A program made the position numbers and the translations under genes. Shown here one piece after another: positions 43,976 through 56,312 of a stretch of DNA of 64,000 nt. The notes under the pieces are model-generated. The model made no database searches. It saw only the letters and a list, made by a program, of their open reading frames with translations, and was not told the DNA's origin. Origin of the DNA: Rhodoferax sp. (lineage in GTDB: Bacteria; Pseudomonadota; Gammaproteobacteria; Burkholderiales; Burkholderiaceae_C); assembly GCF_023700745.1 (NCBI RefSeq), contig NZ_JAMPYG010000002.1, forward strand, positions 186,001 to 250,000, written 5' to 3'. The stretch's first letter is position 1. Each line of letters starts with the position of its first letter.

Positions 43976-44266
43976 ATGAAACTTCGTCCCCTGCACGACC
44001 GCGTGATTGTCAAACGCGTAGAAAACGAAACCCGCACGGCTTCCGGCATCGTCATTCCTGACAGCGCCGCAGAAAAGCCTGATCAAGGCGAAGTGCTGGC
44101 CGTTGGCCCAGGCAAGAAGAACGACAAGGGCGAAGTCAGCCCCATGGCCGTCAAAGTTGGCGACCGCGTGCTGTTTGGCAAGTACAGCGGCCAGACCGTC
44201 AAGGTCGATGGCGACGAACTCCTCGTGATGAAAGAGGATGATTTGTTTGCAGTCGTTGAGAAATAA
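43976..44266 (+). CDS. groES: Co-chaperonin GroES
   Basis: Lid of the GroEL chaperonin, 96 residues, from ATG 43976 with TAGGAG six bases before. [16 protein letters not shown] and the mobile loop [17 protein letters not shown] are present, and the C-terminus [17 protein letters not shown] is standard. Cotranscribed with groEL 26 bp downstream; regulated by CIRCE. Confidence 0.98.
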   Translation: MKLRPLHDRVIVKRVENETRTASGIVIPDSAAEKPDQGEVLAVGPGKKNDKGEVSPMAVKVGDRVLFGKYSGQTVKVDGDELLVMKEDDLFAVVEK

Positions 44267-44274
44267 TTAATTAA

Positions 44275-45945
<1,671 letters not shown>

Positions 45946-45975
45946 AACCCCGGCTGGCTCGCGCCTCCAGAACCG

Positions 45976-46010
45976 AAACCCTGCAGGGCGTGAGCCTTGC
46001 AGGGTTTTTT
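45976..46010 (+). terminator. Intrinsic terminator after groEL
   Basis: AAACCCTGCA (45976-45985) pairs with TGCAGGGTTT (45998-46007), followed by TTT. Confidence 0.9.
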
Positions 46011-46034
46011 ATATTATTGAACGATGTCTCGGGC

Positions 46035-47603
<1,569 letters not shown>

Positions 47604-47627
47604 GCTTATCTCCTCGGACTGAAACGA

Positions 47628-48575
47628 TCAAGCGGCCAGCAACATCTGGTCGAGCTTGCCGGCATCAACGCAAAACGCGCGGATGCCCTCGGCCAGCTTC
47701 TCGGTGCCCATGGCATCCTGGTTCAGCGCAAAGCGAAAACCGGCTTCATCAAAGTCAACGCGCACCAGGTCAAGCGTTTGGGCGGCCTTGGCATCAAGGG
47801 CGCGCTCCAGCGGGGCCTTGCTGTCGGCCAATTGCGCTAGCAAGTCCGGGCTGATGGTCAACAGGTCGCAACCAGCCAGCGCCGTGATCTGGCCGATGTT
47901 GCGAAAGCTCGCGCCCATGACCTCGGTGGCAATGCCAAATTTTTTGTAGTAATTGAAGATTTGCGTCACCGACTGCACGCCGGGGTCGTTGGCGCCTGTG
48001 TGTTCAGCCTCGACCCAGGCGGCACCGGCAGATTTTTTGTACCAGTCGTAAATGCGGCCGACAAAGGGCGAGATCAATTGCACGTTGGCCTGACCGCAGA
48101 CGACCGCCTGGCAGAACGAAAACAGCAGCGTCAGGTTGGTGTGGATGCCGCGTTGCTCCAGCCGTCTGGCCGCCTGGATGCCTTCCCAGGTGGCGGCCAC
48201 CTTGATCAATACCCGGTCAATGTGAATGCCCTGCGCCTGGTAGAGCTCGATGAGTCGCTCGGCACGGGTAAACGTCGCATCGGAATCAAAGCTCAAGCGG
48301 GCATCGACCTCGGTGGAAACGCGCCCCGGAATGAGCGAAAGAATCTCGCAACCAAAACGCACCAGCAGCCGGTCGGTGATCTCATCGAGTGCGCGGCCGC
48401 GGTACTGGGCCACGGTATCAACCAGCAGCGAGCGGTATTCCGGCTTTTGCACGGCCTTGAGAATCAGCGACGGATTGGTGGTGGCATCGGTGGGCTGAAA
48501 GGCTTCAATTTGCCTGAAGTCGCCGGTGTCGGCCACCACAGTGGTGAATTGTTTGAGTGTTTCGAGTTGGTTCAT
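47628..48575 (-). CDS. tal: Transaldolase
   Basis: Pentose phosphate enzyme moving a dihydroxyacetone unit; 315 residues from ATG 48573-48575 ([20 protein letters not shown]). Schiff-base lysine in [28 protein letters not shown] and [11 protein letters not shown] are family motifs. Divergent from zwf, with HexR-like boxes in the 129-bp gap. Confidence 0.97.
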   Translation of the reverse strand: MNQLETLKQFTTVVADTGDFRQIEAFQPTDATTNPSLILKAVQKPEYRSLLVDTVAQYRGRALDEITDRLLVRFGCEILSLIPGRVSTEVDARLSFDSDATFTRAERLIELYQAQGIHIDRVLIKVAATWEGIQAARRLEQRGIHTNLTLLFSFCQAVVCGQANVQLISPFVGRIYDWYKKSAGAAWVEAEHTGANDPGVQSVTQIFNYYKKFGIATEVMGASFRNIGQITALAGCDLLTISPDLLAQLADSKAPLERALDAKAAQTLDLVRVDFDEAGFRFALNQDAMGTEKLAEGIRAFCVDAGKLDQMLLAA

Positions 48576-48619
48576 ATGGCCATTATGAATCGACAAATCG
48601 GCCTGGGAATACATGGTGG

Positions 48620-48656
48620 TTACATAATTATGCAAAAATCATGAAACTAAGTTACA
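48620..48656. promoter_or_regulatory. Candidate HexR boxes between tal and zwf
   Basis: TGAAACTAAGTTACA (48642-48656) agrees with the HexR consensus TGTAATTAAATTACA at 12 of 15 bases. TTACATAATTATGCAA (48620-48635) is a second near-perfect palindrome. Both lie in the divergent promoter region of two genes that HexR is known to control in other proteobacteria, with hexR itself downstream of zwf. Confidence 0.6.
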
Positions 48657-48704
48657 TTACCAATTCTTTTTTTTGGCCCCCTTACCCAGAATTTGATTGT
48701 TCAC

Positions 48705-50159
48705 ATGAGTTTTGACCTTGTTCTTTTTGGCGGCACCGGCGACCTGTCCTGGCGCAAACTGATGCCCGCGCTGTTTCAGGCCTTCAAACACGGCACCCTG
48801 CCCGAGGGAGCGCGCATTATTGGGGTGGGCCGCGACGAGCTCAGCGACGAGCGTTACCGCGCCTTGATCCTGAGCCGTTTTGATCAGGTCGATCTGGCCA
48901 AACGCCCGAGCCCCGAGGAGTTCGAGCGTTTTTCCGGCCTGCTCGAATTTGTCAGCATGGACTTGTCCAAACCCGAGCATTACGCCTCCCTGGGCAACAA
49001 GCTGGCACAGCGCCAGGCCGACACCGTGGTGATGTACCTGGCCACCGCGCCCACCTTGTTCACCACCATCGTCGAGCAACTGGCGGCGGCAGGACTGAAC
49101 ACGCCGCAGACCCGCGTGGTGCTGGAAAAGCCGCTGGGTCACGACCTGGCCAGCAACCGTGCCATCAACCGCAGTGTGGCCCAGGTCTTCAGCGAAAACC
49201 AGGTGTTCCGCATTGACCACTACCTGGGCAAGCCCGCCGTGCAAAACCTGTTTGCCCTGCGTTTTGGCAACGCCCTGTTTGAACCGCTCTGGCGGCGTGA
49301 GCACATTGCCAACATCCAGATCACCATCGCCGAAGAACTGGGCGTGGAAAAGCGCGGGGCCTTTTACGAGACCACCGGCGCGCTGCGCGACATGGTGCAA
49401 AATCACGCGCTGCAACTGCTCTGCGCGATTGGCATGGAGCCGCCCATCAACTCCCACGCCGATGCCATTCGCGACGAAAAACTCAAGGTGTTGCGCTCCC
49501 TCAAGCCCTGGACACCTGAGACCCTGGCGCAGGATGTGATTCGTGGCCAGTACGGCGCCGGTGCCATTGGCGGCACCGCGGTCGCGGCCTACCGCGACGA
49601 ACTGGGCGTCAACCCGGCCAGCCAGACCGAGACCTTTGTGGCGCTGCGCACCGAGATTTCCAACTGGCGCTGGGCCGGCGTGCCGTTTTACATCCGCACC
49701 GGCAAGCGCCTGGCCGGGCGTGATGCCCGCATTGTGGTCAATTTCAGGCCGACCCCACACGCCATTTTCAACTCGCAAATCGGCATGGCCAACCGGCTGG
49801 TGATCAACCTGCAACCCAAGGACGGGCTGGAACTGCACCTGCTGGCCCAGGGCCAGGACAACCGCAAAAACTCGCACACGCTGGCACCGGTGCAGCTCGA
49901 CCTGGATTTTGACAAGCGTTTTGGTGGCGAGCGCGTGGGCGCCTACGAGCGCTTGCTGCTGGACGTGATCGACGGCCGCCTGAACCTGTTTGTACGCAGC
50001 GACGAGCAGGAAGAAGCCTGGCGCTGGGTCGAGCCCATGCTGACCCACTGGCAGGCCGACGCCCAAGGTCCGCGCCCCTACGCGGCTGGCACCTGGGGCC
50101 CCAGCGCCACCAGCGCCATGATTGCCCGCGACGGTTTTTGCTGGAGTGAAGAGTGCTAG
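48705..50159 (+). CDS. zwf: Glucose-6-phosphate 1-dehydrogenase
   Basis: Oxidises glucose-6-phosphate to 6-phosphogluconolactone with NADP+; 484 residues from ATG 48705. The coenzyme loop is FGGTGDLSWRKLMPAL; the active site RIDHYLGKPAVQNLFALRF keeps the catalytic His-Asp pair, with Pro after Lys in place of the more usual Glu. Overlaps hexR by seven bases. Confidence 0.96.
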   Translation: MSFDLVLFGGTGDLSWRKLMPALFQAFKHGTLPEGARIIGVGRDELSDERYRALILSRFDQVDLAKRPSPEEFERFSGLLEFVSMDLSKPEHYASLGNKLAQRQADTVVMYLATAPTLFTTIVEQLAAAGLNTPQTRVVLEKPLGHDLASNRAINRSVAQVFSENQVFRIDHYLGKPAVQNLFALRFGNALFEPLWRREHIANIQITIAEELGVEKRGAFYETTGALRDMVQNHALQLLCAIGMEPPINSHADAIRDEKLKVLRSLKPWTPETLAQDVIRGQYGAGAIGGTAVAAYRDELGVNPASQTETFVALRTEISNWRWAGVPFYIRTGKRLAGRDARIVVNFRPTPHAIFNSQIGMANRLVINLQPKDGLELHLLAQGQDNRKNSHTLAPVQLDLDFDKRFGGERVGAYERLLLDVIDGRLNLFVRSDEQEEAWRWVEPMLTHWQADAQGPRPYAAGTWGPSATSAMIARDGFCWSEEC

Positions 50160-51001
50160 ACCGTATCAAAGCCTCCCTGCCCTCGCTGGCACCTGCTGAA
50201 CAGCGCGTGGCCAAGCTGGTGCTGAGCGACCCGCGCAGCTTTGCCCTGATGCCGGTGAGCGAGCTGGCCGACCGTGCCCATGTCAGCAAACCCACGGTGG
50301 TGCGCTTTTGCCGCAGCGTGGGTTATGACGGCCTGAGCGACTTCAAGCTGAAACTGGCCGGCAGCGTCAGCGAGGGCGTGCCTTTCATCCACCGCAGCGT
50401 CGATGTCGACGACAAGACCAGCGACATCATGGTCAAGGTGATCGACAACACCGTGGCGGCCTTTCTGAAATACCGCAACGACGCATCAAGCAGCGCCATT
50501 GACAAGGCGGTCGCTGCTCTGCTCAGGGCGTACCACGCAGGCCGCCGTATCGAGTTTTTCGGGGTCGGCAACTCGGGCGTGGTGGCGCAGGATGCGCAAC
50601 ACAAGTTTTTCCGGCTAGGCATCAACGGCGTGGCCTACAGCGACGGCCACATGCAGGTGATGAGTGCCTCGCTGCTGCAGCCAGGCGACTGCGTGCTGGT
50701 GATCTCCAACTCGGGGCGAACGCGCGACCTGATGGATGCCTGCGACATCGCACGCAAAAACGGCGCCACCACCATCGTCATCACCGCCAGTGGTTCGCCG
50801 CTGGCTTCGGCCGGCGACATCCATGTGGCGGCCGATCACCCCGAAGGCTATGACCGCTACAGCCCAATGGTGTCACGCCTGCTGCACCTGATGATCATCG
50901 ACATCCTGGCCACCTGCGTGGCACTGCGCATTGGCAGCGACAAGCTGCAGCCGCTGTTGCGCGACATGAAGGACAACCTGCGCAGCAAGCGTTACGCCTG
51001 A
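50153..51001 (+). CDS. hexR: HexR-type RpiR-family regulator
   Basis: Transcriptional regulator of central carbon metabolism, 282 residues. N-terminal RpiR HTH (SLAPAEQRVAKLVLSDP, SELADRAHVSKPTVVRFCR) and C-terminal SIS sugar-phosphate domain (FFGVGNSGVVAQDAQHKF, VISNSGRTRDLMDA), which binds KDPG in HexR. The start is GTG at 50153, inside the end of zwf. Gene order zwf-hexR and boxes upstream of zwf support the assignment. No edd/eda genes are in the window. Confidence 0.88.
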   Translation: MLDRIKASLPSLAPAEQRVAKLVLSDPRSFALMPVSELADRAHVSKPTVVRFCRSVGYDGLSDFKLKLAGSVSEGVPFIHRSVDVDDKTSDIMVKVIDNTVAAFLKYRNDASSSAIDKAVAALLRAYHAGRRIEFFGVGNSGVVAQDAQHKFFRLGINGVAYSDGHMQVMSASLLQPGDCVLVISNSGRTRDLMDACDIARKNGATTIVITASGSPLASAGDIHVAADHPEGYDRYSPMVSRLLHLMIIDILATCVALRIGSDKLQPLLRDMKDNLRSKRYA

Positions 51002-51071
51002 CGTCAACGCATGTCCTCGTTGTTAACATGTGGTTTCGGGGACGGACCCATTCCGGCTCCAGCAGACCAAC

Positions 51072-51995
51072 ATGAGCAAGCTCAAACAACTCGAAACCTT
51101 TGTCGCGGTGGCGACGCGTGGCGGCCTGACAGCAGCAGCCAAGGCCGAGGGCGTGGCACCAGCCATCATCGGGCGGCGTCTGGATGCGCTGGAAGAGCGC
51201 CTTGGCGTGAAACTGCTGGTGCGCACCACCCGGCGTGTCAGCCTGACACATGAAGGCGGCGCATTTCTGGAAGATTGCCAGCGCTTGCTCGCCGACCTGG
51301 CCAATGCCGAGGCCAGCGTGTCGGCAGGCGGCATCAGGGCCAACGGCCATTTGAGCCTGACCGCCCCGGCCGGATTTGGCCGCCGCCACGTAGCGCCGCT
51401 GGTACCACGTTTTCGCGCGTTGCACCCGGAAGTGAGCATTTCACTCAACCTCAGCGACCGGGTGTTGGACCTGGCAGCCGAAGGCTTTGACTGTGCCGTG
51501 CGGGTCGGCGAGATGCCTGATTCATCACTGGTAAGCGTGCGCCTGGCCGACAACCGCCGCCTGTGCGTGGCCACCCCTGGCTACCTCAAGCGCCACGGTA
51601 CGCCGCGACACCCGCATGACCTGACCCGCTTTGACTGCCTGACATTGTCCAGCGAGGCCTCCCAAAACCGGGGCTGGGCCTTTTCTGTGCCGCAAAAAGA
51701 AAAGGGGGAAGTGGTCCACATCAAAACCGGGGGGCCGCTGAGTTGTTCCGACGGCGAGGTGCTGTTCGACTGGTGTCTGGCAGGCTACGGCATTGCTTGG
51801 CGCAGCACCTGGGAAGTGCAGGCCGAAATCGCTTCAGGCGCGCTGGTTGCCGTACTGGAAGACTTTGCAGCACCCCCGAATGGTATTTATGCCGTGTTTC
51901 CGCAGCGCAAACATTTACCGTTGCGCGTGCGGCTATGGGTGGACTACCTGAAAGAGCAGTATGCAGGCCCAGGATTCCGGCCGTCGCATGCCTGA
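51072..51995 (+). CDS. LysR-family transcriptional regulator
   Basis: A 307-residue LTTR from ATG 51072. Winged helix MSKLKQLETFVAVATRGGLT followed by ALEERLGVKLLVRTTRRVSLT; a periplasmic-binding-fold effector domain runs from ~90 to 300, with FRALHPEVSISLNLSDR and VRVGEMPDSSLVS typical of the AaeR/CrgA-like subgroup. It is convergent with the histidine kinase gene 30 bp away. Its target is unknown; LTTRs usually control divergent genes, but the gene upstream, hexR, is on the same strand. Confidence 0.85.
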   Translation: MSKLKQLETFVAVATRGGLTAAAKAEGVAPAIIGRRLDALEERLGVKLLVRTTRRVSLTHEGGAFLEDCQRLLADLANAEASVSAGGIRANGHLSLTAPAGFGRRHVAPLVPRFRALHPEVSISLNLSDRVLDLAAEGFDCAVRVGEMPDSSLVSVRLADNRRLCVATPGYLKRHGTPRHPHDLTRFDCLTLSSEASQNRGWAFSVPQKEKGEVVHIKTGGPLSCSDGEVLFDWCLAGYGIAWRSTWEVQAEIASGALVAVLEDFAAPPNGIYAVFPQRKHLPLRVRLWVDYLKEQYAGPGFRPSHA

Positions 51996-52025
51996 ACCCA
52001 CGCCGTCAAGCGCCACTACGGTGAA

Positions 52026-53516
52026 CTATTGATCTACCCCGGCAGGTGTTGGCTGCGCGGCAGCCCGCCTGGGCCAGCGAACGCACACCTGCAAGCCGCC
52101 TTGCGGGCTGTCATTCAGGGTAATGCGCGCAAAGTGCAGTTCGACGATGCGCGCCACAATGGCCAGGCCAAGCCCGGCCCCCTGTGCCGGGCCCTGGCGG
52201 AAAAATGGCTCGAAGACCTGGCTGCGCAGTTCGGCCGGAACGCCCGGACCGCTGTCTTGCACGCACAAGGTCACGGCATCTGCTTCAGATTGCAGACAGA
52301 CCACGACCTGCCCCCCCTCGGGCGTATGCTGAACGGCATTGCTGACCAGGTTCTGCAGCAGCACATCCACGCAGTGTGCATCAGCAAGAAGATGCCAGTC
52401 TTCTTGCACGGACGCCTCCAGCGTCAGCTCCTGATGACGGCCCAGGGCCAGCGGCGTCAGTTCTGCGAGTTGCTCGCGCACCCGCACCAGCATGTTGATG
52501 GGCTGCAGGTCCAATTCGGCTGCGCCCGGCTCAAGCCGCGCCAGCGTCAGGAGTTGCTCCACCACGCGGGTGGCGCGCAGCACGCTGTTGTCGAGCTGTT
52601 TCAAGGCTTCGCTCCGATCGGCAGCATCCGGCGCCTGGGCCGCGTTATGGACCTGGATACGCAGCACCGTCAGCGGGGTGCGCAGCTCGTGCGCGGCATA
52701 CGCCAGAAAGCGCCGTTCCCGGGCCAATAATTCGTTGACCTGCACCAACAGCCGGTTGATTGAAGCCACCATGGGGTCCAGTTCGGTCGGCACCGGCCCC
52801 ACAACCAGCGGTGACAGGCTGTCGGGCGCACGCGATTTCAGCAAGCGCACCATACTTTCCAGCGGACGCAGGCCCCAGCCCACGGCCAGCCATACCAGCA
52901 ATGCCACCAATGGCAGGCCAAGCAGGTCGGGCACCAGGCTGCGCAGCGCAATTTTGGCAGCCAGCTCGCCCCGCACATCGGCACGTTCGCCCACCAGAAT
53001 CCAGAGGTCATCGGTCTGGTCATGCAGCAGAAACAGGCGCCAAGCATACTGGCCCAACGAGACATCACGAAAACCTGCCGCGACGCCAGCCAGCGCGGGC
53101 ACAGCCGCACCCGTGACCGGCTGGGTCGGTGCCGTCTCCCTGAACTGCGCCAGGGGCAGCTGTGCAAAGGAACTGACCGGTAAACTGGCCGAGTGCAGCA
53201 AGGTGGCACCCTGCCCGTCCATCACCAGCAAACCCAGCTTGCCTTCGTACTGGTGCGCGTCGATGCCCCCCTGGCCAACGCCGGCTTGCCCACTGATCGC
53301 CTCGTCAAGCGTGGCCTGCAATGCCATGCGTTCGGCCGGCCCCATATTCCGGCCAACCAGGCCGGCCACCAGACGCGCGGTTTGCAGCAACTCGGCGTCA
53401 AACACTTCTTCGACCTCGTGGCGGGCGTCGCTGTAGCTCCAGTAGGAAATCAACGACAAGGTCAGCCCCAGCAACCCCAGAACAAGCAACAGGATGCGCC
53501 GGCGGATCGAGTTCAT
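52026..53516 (-). CDS. Sensor histidine kinase (QseC/PmrB-type)
   Basis: Membrane histidine kinase of 496 residues. TM1 is at ~8-27, a periplasmic sensor domain to ~195, TM2 at ~198-215, then HAMP. The phosphorylated residue is His276 in FLAYAAHELRTPL. ATP-binding boxes follow: N box QNLVSNAVQHTPEG, G1 VQDSGPGVP, F FEPFFRQG, G2 GAGLGLAIV. The ATG overlaps the response regulator stop by four bases. It is the last gene of the minus-strand operon headed by the T_hemolysin-like gene. Confidence 0.92.
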   Translation of the reverse strand: MNSIRRRILLLVLGLLGLTLSLISYWSYSDARHEVEEVFDAELLQTARLVAGLVGRNMGPAERMALQATLDEAISGQAGVGQGGIDAHQYEGKLGLLVMDGQGATLLHSASLPVSSFAQLPLAQFRETAPTQPVTGAAVPALAGVAAGFRDVSLGQYAWRLFLLHDQTDDLWILVGERADVRGELAAKIALRSLVPDLLGLPLVALLVWLAVGWGLRPLESMVRLLKSRAPDSLSPLVVGPVPTELDPMVASINRLLVQVNELLARERRFLAYAAHELRTPLTVLRIQVHNAAQAPDAADRSEALKQLDNSVLRATRVVEQLLTLARLEPGAAELDLQPINMLVRVREQLAELTPLALGRHQELTLEASVQEDWHLLADAHCVDVLLQNLVSNAVQHTPEGGQVVVCLQSEADAVTLCVQDSGPGVPAELRSQVFEPFFRQGPAQGAGLGLAIVARIVELHFARITLNDSPQGGLQVCVRWPRRAAAQPTPAGVDQ

Positions 53517-54175
53517 GGCGCCTTGTCCACCATGTAACCCACGCCTCGCACCGTTCGAATCAGGTCGGGGTGAAGTTTCTTGCGCAGATGGTGAATATGC
53601 ACATCCAGTGCATTGCTCTCTACCTCTTCGTTCCAGCCATAGAGCACCTGCACCAGCTTGTCACGCGTGTGCACTCTGCCAGGCTGGCACAGCAGTTGGT
53701 GCAGCAACAGGTATTCCTTGCGTTGCAGCACCACTGGCCGTCCCTGGTAACAGACCTGATGACTGGCCGGATCCAGGCTGATCCCGCCATGGACGATGAG
53801 GGGCTGGGGGCGTTGAAAGCTGCGCCGCAACAGGGCCCGCATGCGGGCCTGAAGTTCGTCCACATCGAAAGGTTTGACCAGGTAATCGTCGGCACCGGCG
53901 TCCAGCCCGGCAATGCGGTCGCTGGTGCTGTCGCGCGCGGTGAGTACCAGCACCGGGATCGGGTTGTGGGCAGAACGAAGAGACTTGAGCACCTCCAGAC
54001 CTTCCATCCTTGGCAATCCGAGGTCAAGCACAACCAGCTCGAAACTCTCGTGCGTCAAGGCATGCAGGGCGCTCACACCATCCTGCAACCAATCCACGGT
54101 GTAACCCTCGGGCTTGAGGGCAATGCGGATGCCCTCGCCCAGGGCGACATCATCTTCCACCAGCAGAATGCGCAT
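53513..54175 (-). CDS. OmpR-family response regulator (QseB/PmrA-type)
   Basis: A 220-residue response regulator. Receiver domain with Asp51 as phospho-acceptor in VVLDLGLPRMEG, the acidic pair Glu7-Asp8-Asp9 and Lys in YLVKPFDVDEL. A C-terminal winged helix (LLHQLLCQPGRVHTRDKLVQ, NALDVHIHHLRKKL) binds DNA. Sits between the TPR gene (23 bp upstream) and its kinase. A direct repeat ahead of the operon could be its site. Confidence 0.93.
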   Translation of the reverse strand: MRILLVEDDVALGEGIRIALKPEGYTVDWLQDGVSALHALTHESFELVVLDLGLPRMEGLEVLKSLRSAHNPIPVLVLTARDSTSDRIAGLDAGADDYLVKPFDVDELQARMRALLRRSFQRPQPLIVHGGISLDPASHQVCYQGRPVVLQRKEYLLLHQLLCQPGRVHTRDKLVQVLYGWNEEVESNALDVHIHHLRKKLHPDLIRTVRGVGYMVDKAP

Positions 54176-54198
54176 GTGCTTCCGTTCTCTCGATGTAT

Positions 54199-54846
54199 TC
54201 AGCGCTTTTCCTGAACGACTTTCAGCAGTTCACGGGCCTCGGCACGACGGCCTTCGTCGGCGACAGCCCGACCGGGCCGGTCAGCCGCGCTCAACGTTTT
54301 TTCCAGGTACGTCCTGGCCTCTTTATAACGCTTCTTGCGCTGCAGGAAGTCACCATAGAAATAATTCGGATCGATACCGTCGGGATTGAGCGCGAGCGCC
54401 TGCTTGAGCAGGGCCTCGGCCTTGTCGTCGTCACCGAAACCAAGCGGCCACCCCGGCACCTGGTAGTACAGGCTGCCCAGACTGGTGTAGGCCGAACCGC
54501 CGAGGACCCCGGCGTCGAGCTTGATGGCCTGTTCCAGCTCGAGCTTGGCCTGCTTCACCAGATCAAGCGCACCCAGCCCCCCTTTGGCGCCCGCATAGGT
54601 GCCCAGCACGATACCGTGCCAGACCCGCAGTTCAGCCGCCGCAGGTTCCGCGGTCACGGCACTGGCCGCGAGTTGCGCCAATTCGGCGAATGCCGTTTCA
54701 CGCTGCTTGGCCGCAAGCTGGTAGTTGACCTCGGCCCAGCGGCCCTGGATCTGTTCAAGCCGGGTGCGGCTGGCGTCGCTCAATGCCAGCGCCGGCAGAC
54801 TGCTCATGACACACAGGGACAGGAGCATGCGATGACTCAGTTTCAT
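54199..54846 (-). CDS. Exported TPR-like protein (TRAP T-component-like)
   Basis: A 215-residue protein with a signal peptide (MKLSHRMLLSLCVMSSLPALALS). Helical repeats occupy the rest; the segment VPGWPLGFGDDDKAEALLK followed by NPDGIDPNYFYGDFL resembles TatT, the tetratricopeptide T-component of some TRAP systems, although no TRAP transporter genes are near. A periplasmic scaffolding or binding role in the operon is inferred. It lies 10 bp after the SDR gene. Confidence 0.7.
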   Translation of the reverse strand: MKLSHRMLLSLCVMSSLPALALSDASRTRLEQIQGRWAEVNYQLAAKQRETAFAELAQLAASAVTAEPAAAELRVWHGIVLGTYAGAKGGLGALDLVKQAKLELEQAIKLDAGVLGGSAYTSLGSLYYQVPGWPLGFGDDDKAEALLKQALALNPDGIDPNYFYGDFLQRKKRYKEARTYLEKTLSAADRPGRAVADEGRRAEARELLKVVQEKR

Positions 54847-54856
54847 GATGGGTTCC

Positions 54857-55648
54857 TCAGGATTTGATACGGGCAAAACGCTGGATCAGCGGCAACTGCT
54901 TGCGCAGCGCCTGATCCACCAGGCGCGGCCAAAGACTGTTGATCCGCACAAAAAATTTCTCGGGCCAGCCGAGGTAAAGCTCTTCACGCTCACGCTCAAT
55001 GGCCCTGACGATCTGACGCGCCACCGCCTGCGGGTCGTCCATGGTCACCTTGAGCTGGCGATTGAGCGCAACCACCGACGCGGCGTTCATACTCGTCTGG
55101 GTGGCGCGCGGTGCCACATAGAGCACTTTGACACGGGTGTCGGCCAGTTCACGGCGCAAGGCTTCGGAAAACCCTCTGAGCGCAAACTTGGTGGCGCAAT
55201 AAGCGGCAAACCCCGGGTAGCCGATCGAACCGAACGTCGAGCCCACATTGACCAGCAAGGCGTTGTTCTGTTGCCGCAACAGCGGCAACACATGACGGGT
55301 CAGTTGCAGGGTGGCGGTGACATTGAGTGCAACCATGTCGGCAATGGCCTGGTCGTCCTGGTGTTCGAGCAGGGCAAACTGATTGACCCCGGCCAGGTTG
55401 ATCAGGCCGTTCAGACTGCCAAAACTTCGGGCGGCAGCCAGCACGGCATCATGTCCCCGCCGTTCTCGCAGATCGGCAAGTGACAGCTGAACCTGGTCAG
55501 GAAACCTTTGTACCAGCGCCTGCAATGCCTCGCCTTGCCGGCCCACCAGCAGTAATTTGGCGCCACCGGTGCAGAGTTGCTCAACCAGGGCCTGGCCGAT
55601 GCCACCACTGGCACCCGTCATCAAAAAGCGGGATGTAGTCAATTGCAT
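54857..55648 (-). CDS. Short-chain dehydrogenase/reductase
   Basis: A 263-residue classical SDR. Cofactor loop TGASGGIGQAL, the NNAG-equivalent NLAGVNQFAL, catalytic Ser in VGSTFGSIGYPGF, and YCATKFALRG with Tyr and Lys. Arg in VGRQGEAL after beta-2 favours NADP(H). A C-terminal 25 residues are hydrophobic/basic (LYLGWPEKFFVRINSLWPRL) and may associate with membrane, as in acyl-chain reductases. Substrate unknown; lies between the di-iron protein and the TPR gene in the operon. Confidence 0.88.
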   Translation of the reverse strand: MQLTTSRFLMTGASGGIGQALVEQLCTGGAKLLLVGRQGEALQALVQRFPDQVQLSLADLRERRGHDAVLAAARSFGSLNGLINLAGVNQFALLEHQDDQAIADMVALNVTATLQLTRHVLPLLRQQNNALLVNVGSTFGSIGYPGFAAYCATKFALRGFSEALRRELADTRVKVLYVAPRATQTSMNAASVVALNRQLKVTMDDPQAVARQIVRAIEREREELYLGWPEKFFVRINSLWPRLVDQALRKQLPLIQRFARIKS

Positions 55649-55658
55649 GGGTGGCCTT

Positions 55659-56312
55659 TCAGTGTGACACCGTCAGCGTACGGAACATCTCGCCATAAAG
55701 GCGGTAGACAACCCGGGCGGTGTGGACCACGGCGATCTTGTCTTCTTCCTGCTCGAGCTGGTTCATCAGGTTTTCAAACAACTTGATGTGCTCAAGGTCG
55801 AGGCTGCCATGCGAGGCCAGGTAGCTGAAGGCCTTTTTCGGCAGCCCCAGGCTGGTCTGGAGCGTGCCTGCGGCGCGGGTAGCCAGGGCGATGCTGGTGC
55901 CCTCAAGGACGTTGACCATGCCGAAGAAGCTGACCGGGTTGTGCCTGGCGATGCGGTCGTAGACATAGCTCACCATCAATTCGGTGGGCATCGCCGGCAG
56001 GCTGTGGCGCACTGCCTCGGCGTCAGCACCGCAGGCGGCAATGTCGTTGAGGATCCACTCGTCGTGGCCGTACTCCTCCTCGATGTACTCCGCCACGGCT
56101 TGGCGCAGCCATTCGAGGCGATCCGGCAAGCGCGCACCGCAGGCCATGAGTAAAGGCACGGTGTGCTTGACGTGGTGGTAGGCCTGGGTCAAAAAGGCGA
56201 CATAGTGGTCGAGGCTGACCTGGCCATGGATGGCTTGCGCAATGATGGGGGCGCTGAGCAGGTACGCACGTTCGCTGGCGGATTGCGCCTGGATTTGATC
56301 GAAAAAGTTCAT
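55659..56312 (-). CDS. Heme-oxygenase-like di-iron oxidase/oxygenase (HDO) family protein
   Basis: A 217-residue all-helical protein of the TenA/haem-oxygenase-like fold. Metal ligands expected for HDO enzymes such as UndA and CADD are all visible: Glu80-x2-His83 in EEEYGHDEW, Glu137 in VNVLEGTS, and His168-x3-Asp172-x2-His175 in ASHGSLDLEH. This set separates it from thiamin-salvage TenA, which lacks it. Known relatives oxidise fatty acids or amino-acid-derived substrates. The start overlaps the AMP-ligase stop by four bases, implying they act on a common intermediate. Confidence 0.8.
   Translation of the reverse strand: MNFFDQIQAQSASERAYLLSAPIIAQAIHGQVSLDHYVAFLTQAYHHVKHTVPLLMACGARLPDRLEWLRQAVAEYIEEEYGHDEWILNDIAACGADAEAVRHSLPAMPTELMVSYVYDRIARHNPVSFFGMVNVLEGTSIALATRAAGTLQTSLGLPKKAFSYLASHGSLDLEHIKLFENLMNQLEQEEDKIAVVHTARVVYRLYGEMFRTLTVSH

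Noticed and set aside
48657..50066. 469-codon open frame opposite zwf
   Set aside because: Antisense shadow; the zwf product is unmistakable.
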